A stretch of DNA of 43,479 bases from NCBI GenBank assembly GCA_902580945.1, contig CACHML010000011.1, positions 1-43,479 on the forward strand. Direction: 5' to 3'. The notes under the pieces are model-generated. The model worked only from the letters and a program-made list of their open reading frames with translations, ran no database searches and had not been told where the DNA came from. Shown in pieces: positions 36,661 through 43,479 of the stretch (its first letter is position 1; each line of letters begins with the position of its first letter). Made by a program: the position numbers and the translations under genes. This DNA is from an uncultured Pelagibacteraceae bacterium. GTDB taxonomy: Bacteria; Pseudomonadota; Alphaproteobacteria; Pelagibacterales; Pelagibacteraceae.

Positions 36661-37950
36661 ATGAAAAAAAAATACTTTATAAATGCAAATATAATTGATC
36701 CATATAACTCTTTAAATGAGGTAGGTGGATTAATAGTTGATGAAAATGGAAAAATTGAAGCTGTTGGAAAAAAAGTAAATACTAATAATATTCCATCTAG
36801 AGAGAAAGTAATTGATTTAAAAGGTAGATATATATTCCCTGGTTTAGTAGATATGCGTGTATTTGTTGGTGAACCTGGTTTTGAATATAAAGAAAATTTT
36901 AGAACTTTGAGTGAAGCTGCTTTATCGGGTGGAGTAACATCAGTTGTAACAATGCCAAATACAAATCCAGTAATTGATAATGTTTCTATTGTTGATTTTC
37001 TTAGAAGAAGAGGAAGAGATAAATCTAAAATAAATATTTTTCCAACAGCCGCATTGACTGTAAATACAGATGGAGAAAACATGACTGAATTTGGGTTGTT
37101 ACAAGGAAAAGGGATTGTTGGATTTACAGACGGAATTAAAACAATTCAAAATTCAAGAATAATGAATAGAATTATGAATTCAGCCCTAGATTTAAATTCT
37201 TTAATTATACAACATGCTGAAGATGCAGAGTTATCAAAAGACGGAATGATTAATGATGGAATAATTGCTACAAAACTTGGTTTACAGGGAATTCCTGTAA
37301 GTGCCGAATTATTGATCTTAGAAAGAGATTTAACTTTATTAGAGTATAACAATTGCAGATATCATATATCACAAATTTCATCTGCGAGTTCAGTTGAAAT
37401 AATTAGAGAGAGAAAGAATAAAGTTAACTTTAGCTGTGGAGTTTCAATTAATAATTTATCTTTAAACGAAAATGATATTGGTGATTTCAAAACATTTCTA
37501 AAGTTGTCTCCACCTTTAAGAACTGAAGATGATAGAAATGCTCTAGTTCAAGGGTTGGTTGATGAAACGATTGATGTAATAGTATCAGATCATAAACCTG
37601 AAGACGAAGAAAATAAAAGATTAACTTTTGCACAAGCAGAAACTGGTGCATCAGGTATCGAAACTTTATTACCTTTAAGTTTAGAGTTATATCACAACGG
37701 ATCAGTAACTTTAGAAACTATTATAAAGGCTTTAACAGCTAGTCCTGCAAAAATACTTAAAATAAATAAAGGTAATTTATCAATAGGTAATGATGCTGAC
37801 TTTTGTATTGTAGACATAAACAAACCATGGGTAGTTAGAAAAGAAAAATTAATATCAAAATCAAAAAATACTCCAATAGAGGATAAAAAATTGCAAGGTA
37901 AAGTAATGAATACTTTTGTTAGTGGAGAAGAATTATTTAAAGCTGAATAA
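36661..37950 (+). CDS. pyrC: Inactive dihydroorotase paralogue (pseudo-DHOase, PyrC')
   Basis: 429 residues with the amidohydrolase barrel of class I dihydroorotase. The metal-binding HxHxR of active enzymes (PGLVDLHVHLREPG) is replaced by PGLVDMRVFVGEPG: R66, F68 and G70 stand where His, His and Arg belong. A further ligand position in YHISQIS has Q238 instead of histidine, and the usual DHAPH is D310-HKPE. H185 in QHAED remains. Catalysis is therefore very unlikely. Equivalent pseudo-DHOases sit beside pyrB in other alphaproteobacteria and are thought to be structural partners of PyrB. A separate active dihydroorotase must be elsewhere in the genome if the pathway is complete. It touches pyrB and overlaps plsY by one base. 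Confidence 0.93.
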   Translation: MKKKYFINANIIDPYNSLNEVGGLIVDENGKIEAVGKKVNTNNIPSREKVIDLKGRYIFPGLVDMRVFVGEPGFEYKENFRTLSEAALSGGVTSVVTMPNTNPVIDNVSIVDFLRRRGRDKSKINIFPTAALTVNTDGENMTEFGLLQGKGIVGFTDGIKTIQNSRIMNRIMNSALDLNSLIIQHAEDAELSKDGMINDGIIATKLGLQGIPVSAELLILERDLTLLEYNNCRYHISQISSASSVEIIRERKNKVNFSCGVSINNLSLNENDIGDFKTFLKLSPPLRTEDDRNALVQGLVDETIDVIVSDHKPEDEENKRLTFAQAETGASGIETLLPLSLELYHNGSVTLETIIKALTASPAKILKINKGNLSIGNDADFCIVDINKPWVVRKEKLISKSKNTPIEDKKLQGKVMNTFVSGEELFKAE

Positions 37951-38525
37951 TGGATTACATAATTACAGCTTTAATATCTTATTTATTTGGATCAATTCCT
38001 TTTGGATACATATTTACAAAAATATTTCTTAAAAAAGATATAAGAGATGTGGGTTCTGGAAATATAGGAGCAACAAATGTTTTAAGAACAGGAAATAAAA
38101 GATTAGGATATTTGACTCTAATACTAGATATTTTAAAAGCTGTTATACCTGTTATTTATGTAAAGATTTATTATCCTGATTTAATTTTTATTTCAGCTCT
38201 TTGTGCTTTTTTAGGTCATTTATTTCCAGTTTGGTTAAAATTTGATGGGGGTAAGGGTGTTGCAACATTTGTAGGAATACTAATCTCAATAAATATTTAT
38301 TATGCATTAATATTTGGGATTTTTTGGGTTTTAACTTTTATTATAACAAAATACTCTTCCCTATCCTCCTTAATTGCATCAATATCAATACCAATTTATA
38401 TATTTATCTTAGGTAATGGTAATTTTATTTTTTTTACAATTATGTTTGTTTTAATTTTTTATACACATAGAGAAAATATAAAAAGATTAATAAACAAAGA
38501 AGAAACAAAGAGCAAAATTTATTAA
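37950..38525 (+). CDS. plsY: Glycerol-3-phosphate acyltransferase PlsY
   Basis: 191 residues, five membrane helices. PlsY transfers the acyl group from acyl phosphate to glycerol 3-phosphate, the first step of phospholipid synthesis. The three signature loops are intact: GSIPFGYIFTK near residue 14, GSGNIGATNVLRTG near 36, and FDGGKGVATFVG near 98. It starts in a TAATG overlap with the preceding gene. In many alphaproteobacteria dprA follows; here the next gene is topA. Confidence 0.97.
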   Translation: MDYIITALISYLFGSIPFGYIFTKIFLKKDIRDVGSGNIGATNVLRTGNKRLGYLTLILDILKAVIPVIYVKIYYPDLIFISALCAFLGHLFPVWLKFDGGKGVATFVGILISINIYYALIFGIFWVLTFIITKYSSLSSLIASISIPIYIFILGNGNFIFFTIMFVLIFYTHRENIKRLINKEETKSKIY

Positions 38526-38534
38526 TTTGACAGT

Positions 38535-38553
38535 TAAGTAGTTATAAGTAGTT
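38535..38553 (+). repeat. Nine-base tandem direct repeat upstream of topA
   Basis: TAAGTAGTT occurs at 38535-38543 and again at 38545-38553, a ten-base period close to one helical turn. A perfect TTGACA lies just before it at 38527-38532, but no -10 box is at the correct distance. This 37-base gap may hold a topA promoter or operator. Confidence 0.35.
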
Positions 38554-38562
38554 TCAACAATT

Positions 38563-41121
38563 ATGAATCTTGTAATTGTTGAAAGTCCTGCAAAAGCTAA
38601 AACTATAAATAAATATCTTGGTGCAGATTACACAGTATTAGCTAGCTATGGTCACATCAGAGATTTACCATCAAAGAATGGTTCGGTTGATCCAGAAAAT
38701 TCCTTTAAGATGATTTGGGAAGTTGACAGTTTTTCTAAAAAATATTTAAAAGAAATAACTGATACAGCCAAGAATTCAGACAAAATTATACTTGCTACAG
38801 ATCCTGATCGTGAGGGTGAAGCAATAGCGTGGCATGTAAAAGAATTTTTAGATGAAAAAAAACTTCTGAAAGACAAAAAAGTTGAAAGAGTAGTCTTCAA
38901 CGAAATCACTAAAAAAGCTGTAACAAATGGGATAGATAATCCTAGAAATATTGAGAATGAACTTGTTGATGCTTACATGGCAAGACGTGCTTTAGATTAT
39001 CTAGTAGGTTTTAATATATCGCCTATTTTATGGACAAAGCTACCTGGATCAAAATCCGCAGGAAGAGTTCAGTCGGTAGCACTTAGATTGCTTACTGAGA
39101 GAGAACACGAAATAGAGGTTTTTCAACCCGAAGAGTTTTGGACGCTAAATGTTAATTTTGTAACAAAAGATAATTTAACAATAACTACAAATATTAATCA
39201 ACTTGATGGAAAAAAAATTGAAAAGTTTTCATTTAAAAATAAAGTGGAAGTTAATTCAGGAGTAGAATTAATAAAAAACAAAAAATATAAAATTAGTGAT
39301 ATAACTTCTAAAACATACACACGAAATCCATCTGGTCCATTTACTACTTCAACTTTACAACAAACTTCATCTAGTAAATTAGGGTTTGGAGCATCAAGAA
39401 CAATGCAAATTGCACAAAGATTGTACCAAGGTATAGATATAGACGGTGAAACTGTTGGCTTAATTACTTATATGAGAACGGATGGTACAAACATTTCAAA
39501 AGATGCTGTTGCCTCATTTAGAGATTTCATTTCTCAGAACTACGGAAATGATTATTTGCCACCATCACCATTAAATTATTCAGGAAAAAAGGCAAAAAAT
39601 GCTCAAGAGGCCCATGAAGCAATCAGACCAACAGAAATAAGTAGAGTTCCAGATGATATGAAAAAATATCTAAGCACAGATCAATATAAATTGTATAATT
39701 TAATTTGGTCAAGATCCCTGTCCTCACAAATGGAATCTGCAAAATTTGATAGAAAAACTATTTCTATCTCATCTGATGATGAAAAAAATATATTTAAAGC
39801 AAGTGGCTCAACTTTAAAGTTTGATGGTTTTTTAAAAGTTTCAAATTTAGATGGAAATAAAGATGAGGAAAATATTTTACCAGATGTAAGTAAAGGAGAA
39901 GTATCTTATAAAGATTTTAATGATGAACAACACTTTACTCAACCCCCACCAAGATATTCTGAAGCTAGTCTTGTTAAAAAACTTGAAGAATTAGGAATTG
40001 GTAGACCATCTACTTATGCTAGTATCATATCTGTTATTTCAAACAGAGGATATGCTGATATAGAAAATAAAAGATTTTTTCCAACAGATAGAGGAAAATT
40101 GCTATCTGCGTTTTTAGAAAAATTATTTTCAAAATATGTTGATTATGATTTTACTGCAAAATTAGAAGATCAATTAGATGACATAACATCGGGTAAAGAG
40201 AATTGGATTAAGGTTTTAGAGGAATTTTGGAGAGACTTTAATTTAAATGTAACAGATGTTAAGGAAAAAAGAACAAGAGAAGTTCTAGACTTACTTAATG
40301 AAAGTCTAGGATCATTAATTTTTGAAGTAGATAAAGATGGAAATATAAATAGAAAATGTAGACTTTGTGATAGTGGCCAATTAAGCTTAAAAAATAGTTT
40401 CAGAGGTGGTGCATTTATTGGATGCTCAAATTATCCTGAATGTAAATTTACCAGACCTCTATCTAAATCTAAGGCTGCTCAGCAATTAACATTGGCAGAA
40501 CCAAAGCTAATTGGTCAAAATGATCATGGTAAAGATATATATTTAAAAAATGGAAGATTTGGCCCTTATTTGCAATACGAAAAAGAAAAAGAGGAAGAGG
40601 AAGCAAAAAAGAAAAAAAGAAAATTGAAAAAAGAGGAAAATAACATGAAAAATGTCTCAATACCAAAAGGGATTGATATAAAAAGTATAGATTTAGAGAG
40701 AGCAAAATATTTGTGCTCATTGCCATTGAGCTTAGGTAAAAATCCTGAAAATGATAAAGATATAACAGTCAATGTTGGAAGATTTGGTCCATATTTAAAA
40801 TGTGAAAATAAATCTGCTCGTTTAGAGAACGTAGAAGAAATCTTCAGTATTGGATTAAATAGAGCTGTAACCTTAATCGCTGAAGCAAAGCCAGGGAGAA
40901 TTTCATCTTCATTAATTAAAGACCTTGGAGAACATCCTGAGGATAAAAAGCCAGTTAGGATAATGAAAGGTCAATATGGGCCATATATCAAATATAAATC
41001 ATTAAATGCCACAATTCCTGAAGAAAAAGATCCTATTGAATTAACAATGGAAGAGGCACTTATTTTAATTGAGAAAAGAAAAGAGTACGATAAGAATAAA
41101 AAGAAAAAAAAGGGTAAATAA
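38563..41121 (+). CDS. topA: DNA topoisomerase I
   Basis: 852 residues, type IA topoisomerase that relaxes negative supercoils. The TOPRIM domain begins VIVESPAKAKTINKYLG and carries ATDPDREGEAIAWH. The catalytic tyrosine is Y303 in GLITYMRTDGT. The C-terminus has one four-cysteine zinc ribbon (CRLC...CSNYPEC) and then three topo C-terminal repeats, seen as GRFGPYLQY, GRFGPYLKC and GQYGPYIKY, separated by a very lysine-rich linker and ending in a poly-lysine tail. The order plsY-topA with dprA missing departs from the usual alphaproteobacterial order. It shares one base with ridA. Confidence 0.97.
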   Translation: MNLVIVESPAKAKTINKYLGADYTVLASYGHIRDLPSKNGSVDPENSFKMIWEVDSFSKKYLKEITDTAKNSDKIILATDPDREGEAIAWHVKEFLDEKKLLKDKKVERVVFNEITKKAVTNGIDNPRNIENELVDAYMARRALDYLVGFNISPILWTKLPGSKSAGRVQSVALRLLTEREHEIEVFQPEEFWTLNVNFVTKDNLTITTNINQLDGKKIEKFSFKNKVEVNSGVELIKNKKYKISDITSKTYTRNPSGPFTTSTLQQTSSSKLGFGASRTMQIAQRLYQGIDIDGETVGLITYMRTDGTNISKDAVASFRDFISQNYGNDYLPPSPLNYSGKKAKNAQEAHEAIRPTEISRVPDDMKKYLSTDQYKLYNLIWSRSLSSQMESAKFDRKTISISSDDEKNIFKASGSTLKFDGFLKVSNLDGNKDEENILPDVSKGEVSYKDFNDEQHFTQPPPRYSEASLVKKLEELGIGRPSTYASIISVISNRGYADIENKRFFPTDRGKLLSAFLEKLFSKYVDYDFTAKLEDQLDDITSGKENWIKVLEEFWRDFNLNVTDVKEKRTREVLDLLNESLGSLIFEVDKDGNINRKCRLCDSGQLSLKNSFRGGAFIGCSNYPECKFTRPLSKSKAAQQLTLAEPKLIGQNDHGKDIYLKNGRFGPYLQYEKEKEEEEAKKKKRKLKKEENNMKNVSIPKGIDIKSIDLERAKYLCSLPLSLGKNPENDKDITVNVGRFGPYLKCENKSARLENVEEIFSIGLNRAVTLIAEAKPGRISSSLIKDLGEHPEDKKPVRIMKGQYGPYIKYKSLNATIPEEKDPIELTMEEALILIEKRKEYDKNKKKKKGK

Positions 41122-41582
41122 TGAATATTGATGAAAAATTAAAAGAATTAGGTTTGTCTTTACCAAAAGCAACTGACCCAGTTGGATCATATGTTGCAAC
41201 TAAAATATCTGGTAATTTACTTTATATATCAGGTCAAATATCGATTGATGCAGATGGTAATTTAATTAAAGGAAAAGTTGGTAAAGACCTTAATACAGAT
41301 CAAGCATATAAAGCTGCAGAAAGGTGTGCGTTAAGCATAATTTCACAAGCAAAAAAAGCATGTTCAGATGATTTATCTAAAATTAAATCTTGCATAAAAT
41401 TAACTGGATTTGTTAATTCAACAGATGATTTTATAGAACAGCCAAAAGTTATTAATGGTGCCTCAGATTTAATTAAGAATATTTTTGGTGAAATTGGCAC
41501 TCATACACGTGCAGCTGTAAGTACAAACAGTCTTCCTTTAGGAGTAGCAGTTGAAGTTGACGCTATTTTTGAAATTAAATAG
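41121..41582 (+). CDS. RidA/YjgF/UK114 family protein
   Basis: 153 residues, slightly longer than classical RidA (~128). RidA proteins deaminate reactive enamine/imine intermediates released by PLP enzymes. The protein has LLYISGQISIDADGNLIKG and the C-terminal core HTRAAVSTNSLPLGVAVEVDAIFE, in which the arginine matches the substrate-binding arginine of RidA. The N-terminal LKELGLSLPKATDPVGSYV belongs to the longer YjgF subgroup, for which enzymatic activity is less certain. It shares the last base of topA and abuts the convergent ugd gene with no spacer. Confidence 0.9.
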   Translation: MNIDEKLKELGLSLPKATDPVGSYVATKISGNLLYISGQISIDADGNLIKGKVGKDLNTDQAYKAAERCALSIISQAKKACSDDLSKIKSCIKLTGFVNSTDDFIEQPKVINGASDLIKNIFGEIGTHTRAAVSTNSLPLGVAVEVDAIFEIK

Positions 41583-42878
41583 TTACCTTCCTATGCTATG
41601 ATACTCAATATTTTTGTTCTTTATTTTTGAAGGTGAATACAAATTTCGTAAATCGTAAATTTTTAATTTCCTCTTATTAGTAAGTCTTGTAAAATTTAAT
41701 TGTTTGAATTCATTCCATTCAGTATGAATAATAATTAGATCGCTATCTTTACAAGCATCTTTAATCTTATTAAAATAATTTACTTTTTTTTTATCAAATA
41801 ATTTTTTAATTCCAGTTGGTTCATAATAAGAAATATTTGCACCTTTTTTTACTAGATAAGGGATTAATTTTAGTGATGCGGAATCTCTCATATCATCTGT
41901 ACCAGCTTTAAAAGTAACGCCTAGAAATGTAATTTTTTTATTTTTTAATTTATTATTTAAAATAATTTTAATTTTATTTATTAAATATTTATATCTTGTG
42001 TCATTTGAAAGAATTGTTGATCTAACTATTGAAAGATCTGTTTTAAATTTCTTTGATGTGGAAACTAAAGCTCGTGTATCTTTTGGAAAACAAGATCCAC
42101 CATAACCTGGGCCTGCTCTTAAAAATCTACCTCCAATTCTCTCATCAGAACCTATTCCGAGTGAAACATCGGTAACGTCTACATTAAGTTTCTCACATAA
42201 ATTTGAAATTTCATTAATAAATGTGATTTTTGTTGCTAGAAAGGCGTTGGCTGCATATTTAATAACTTCTGCAGCGCGTCTTGAGGTATTGAAGTATACG
42301 CCTTTTTTTTTAATTATTGGTGAATATAAATTCTTTAATATATTATTTGCTTTTTTATTATCAGTTCCTACAATAACTCTATCTGGATACATAAAATCTC
42401 TTATCGCCTCACCTTCTCTTAGGAATTCTGGGTTGGAAACAACATCAAACAGTTTTGTATTATTTTTGGTTTTTATCAATTTTTCAATTTTATCACCAGT
42501 CGTTACTGGCACAGTGGATTTTGTAATAATAATTTTATATTTGTTTAAATTTTTTTTAATAACTTTAACAACTTGATAAACGTATTTTAGATTTGCTTCA
42601 TAGGTTTTTTTATTAGTTGGTGTACCTACACATATAAAAATAATATCTGATTTTTGAAGAGATTTTGATAAGTTATTTGAAAAATGAAGTCTATTTTGTT
42701 TTACATTTCTTGAAATTAATTCCTTTAAACCTGGTTCATATATTGGAATGATGCCCTTTTTAAGATTGTTAATTTTATCTAAATTGTTATCAACACAAAT
42801 AACATTATTTCCCAAATCAGAAAAACAAGAGCCACTTACAAGACCAACATAACCCGAACCAATTATGCAAATTTTCAT
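41583..42878 (-). CDS. ugd: UDP-glucose 6-dehydrogenase
   Basis: 431 residues from the ATG at 42878. The frame is open to 42929, but only the inner start gives the family's MKICIIGSGYVGLVSGSCFS opening, and that ATG forms an ATGA overlap with galU. The enzyme oxidises UDP-glucose to UDP-glucuronate with two NAD+. The NAD site is GSGYVG at 7-12, the catalytic cysteine is C263 in GPGYGGSCFPKDTRAL, and FLGVTFKAGTDDMRDSASL marks the C-terminal domain. It acts on the product of galU, its neighbour, and supplies uronic acid for surface polysaccharide. Confidence 0.97.
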   Translation of the reverse strand: MKICIIGSGYVGLVSGSCFSDLGNNVICVDNNLDKINNLKKGIIPIYEPGLKELISRNVKQNRLHFSNNLSKSLQKSDIIFICVGTPTNKKTYEANLKYVYQVVKVIKKNLNKYKIIITKSTVPVTTGDKIEKLIKTKNNTKLFDVVSNPEFLREGEAIRDFMYPDRVIVGTDNKKANNILKNLYSPIIKKKGVYFNTSRRAAEVIKYAANAFLATKITFINEISNLCEKLNVDVTDVSLGIGSDERIGGRFLRAGPGYGGSCFPKDTRALVSTSKKFKTDLSIVRSTILSNDTRYKYLINKIKIILNNKLKNKKITFLGVTFKAGTDDMRDSASLKLIPYLVKKGANISYYEPTGIKKLFDKKKVNYFNKIKDACKDSDLIIIHTEWNEFKQLNFTRLTNKRKLKIYDLRNLYSPSKIKNKNIEYHSIGR

Positions 42879-43479
42879 AATTTCGAAATCTCTAAAGTTG
42901 ATTTTATATAACCCTTCATGGAGCCACAATCTAGATACTTGCCTGAGAACTTATGACCAATAAAATGAAATTTATTTTCAATCATTTTTTTAATAGAGTC
43001 GGTGATATGTATTTCACCACCCTTTCCTTTTTTTTGTGTTTTTAGAAATTTAAATATTTTTTTATTTAAAATATACCTTCCTATAACAGCGTTATTTGAT
43101 GGTGCCTCTTTAGTATTTGGTTTTTCTATAACATCAGAAATAACAAAATTATTCTTACCTAGCTTTTTTGATAAAGAATATATACCCCAACGATTAACAT
43201 TATTTTTTTTTACTTTCATGCTAGCCATGATCGATGCTTTATATTTTTTATGCAATTTAATCATATCTTTAGAACAATTCTTTTTCATAATTAAATCATC
43301 GGGGAGTAACATTAGAAAATAATTATTCGTTATAAATTTTTTAGTTTTAAGAACCGCATCACCTGTACCCAAAGGTTTATTTTGATAAACAAATTTGATT
43401 TTTTTTTTATATCTTAAAATTTTTTTATATTCCTTAATAATTCTTGGGTCTTTTTTCTTTTTTATAAGAGATTTATAAA
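42875..43479 (-). CDS. galU: UTP-glucose-1-phosphate uridylyltransferase, C-terminal part, cut by window edge
   Basis: The minus-strand frame is open to the last base of the window, so the N-terminal part of the gene is missing (about 200 codons are seen). It contains VYQNKPLGTGDAVLKTKKFI, the family's substrate-binding region, then FLMLLPDDLI with the metal-binding aspartates, VIEKPNTKEAPSNNAVIGRYIL, and GKGGEIHITDSIKKM. Near the end KYLDCGSMKGYIKS matches the GalU C-terminus. It makes UDP-glucose from UTP and glucose 1-phosphate. The four-base overlap with ugd couples the two successive steps to UDP-glucuronate. Confidence 0.95.
   Translation of the reverse strand, partial: YKSLIKKKKDPRIIKEYKKILRYKKKIKFVYQNKPLGTGDAVLKTKKFITNNYFLMLLPDDLIMKKNCSKDMIKLHKKYKASIMASMKVKKNNVNRWGIYSLSKKLGKNNFVISDVIEKPNTKEAPSNNAVIGRYILNKKIFKFLKTQKKGKGGEIHITDSIKKMIENKFHFIGHKFSGKYLDCGSMKGYIKSTLEISKL

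Noticed and set aside
36471..37082. Long minus-strand open frame (203 codons) opposite pyrB/pyrC'
   Set aside because: It lies wholly antisense to two strongly conserved genes, has no recognisable domain, and is a composition shadow.
42879..42929. Upstream extension of ugd to 42929
   Set aside because: The 17 extra residues precede the family's MKICIIGSGYVG start and overlap the end of galU; the inner ATG forms the normal four-base overlap.
1..43479. CRISPR array, insertion sequence, prophage or toxin-antitoxin system
   Set aside because: I saw no spaced direct repeats, transposase, integrase, phage structural gene or recognisable toxin-antitoxin pair on either strand.

Overview
The window is very AT-rich, tightly packed bacterial DNA. 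Gene order (dapA-smpB-...-spoT-pyrE-pdxJ-acpS-lepB-rnc-recO; glyA-nrdR-ribD-ribE-ribBA-ribH-nusB-thiL; gatC-gatA-gatB divergent from ruvX-pyrB-pyrC'-plsY-...-topA) is that of an alphaproteobacterium. Low GC, almost no intergenic DNA and a soxBDAG sarcosine oxidase operon point to a free-living streamlined marine lineage, most likely SAR11 (Pelagibacterales). This assignment is inferred from content and was not tested by database search. No gene-free stretch exceeds 300 bases. No CRISPR array, insertion sequence, prophage, rRNA or riboswitch was seen.

Layout. 1-1664: edge of a surface-polysaccharide region, with a cut-off glycosyltransferase, a GIY-YIG nuclease-like protein and a second glycosyltransferase. 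1644-3749: a proton-pumping pyrophosphatase. 3824-11193 (minus strand): one long run carrying thiamine phosphate kinase, NusB, the riboflavin genes, NrdR, serine hydroxymethyltransferase, RpiB and a 2-oxoglutarate oxygenase-like protein. 11261-12241: hemB. 12242-19563 (minus): a housekeeping run from dapA to recO. 19591-21778: a lytic transglycosylase split by a frameshift at an A8 tract. 21787-21877: tRNA-Ser(GCU). 21930-23921: a large, extremely AT-rich GT-C-like membrane protein. 23997-29066: soxBDAG. 29028-35170 (minus): gatCAB followed by an O-methyltransferase, the tRNA hydroxylase TrhO and a MATE transporter. 35221-41582: ruvX, pyrB, pseudo-pyrC, plsY, topA, ridA. 41583-43479: ugd and a cut-off galU.

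How the genes work together. Sarcosine oxidase yields glycine and 5,10-methylene-tetrahydrofolate, the same one-carbon pool that GlyA uses and that FolK helps supply with folate. The riboflavin genes supply flavin to SoxA/SoxB. GatCAB, TrhO and the neighbouring O-methyltransferase all plausibly act on tRNA. GalU and Ugd make UDP-glucose and UDP-glucuronate for the surface glycans suggested at the left edge.

Most interesting points: a TrhO plus TrmR-type methyltransferase pair that could be a complete 5-methoxyuridine wobble pathway inside the gatCAB operon; a SpoT/Rel that lacks the middle regulatory domains but keeps both catalytic domains and ACT; a RibBA whose GTP cyclohydrolase II half has lost its zinc ligands; a dihydroorotase paralogue with a dead metal site; the slt frameshift; the absence of era, dprA and rpoZ from their usual positions; and convergent genes that abut or overlap.
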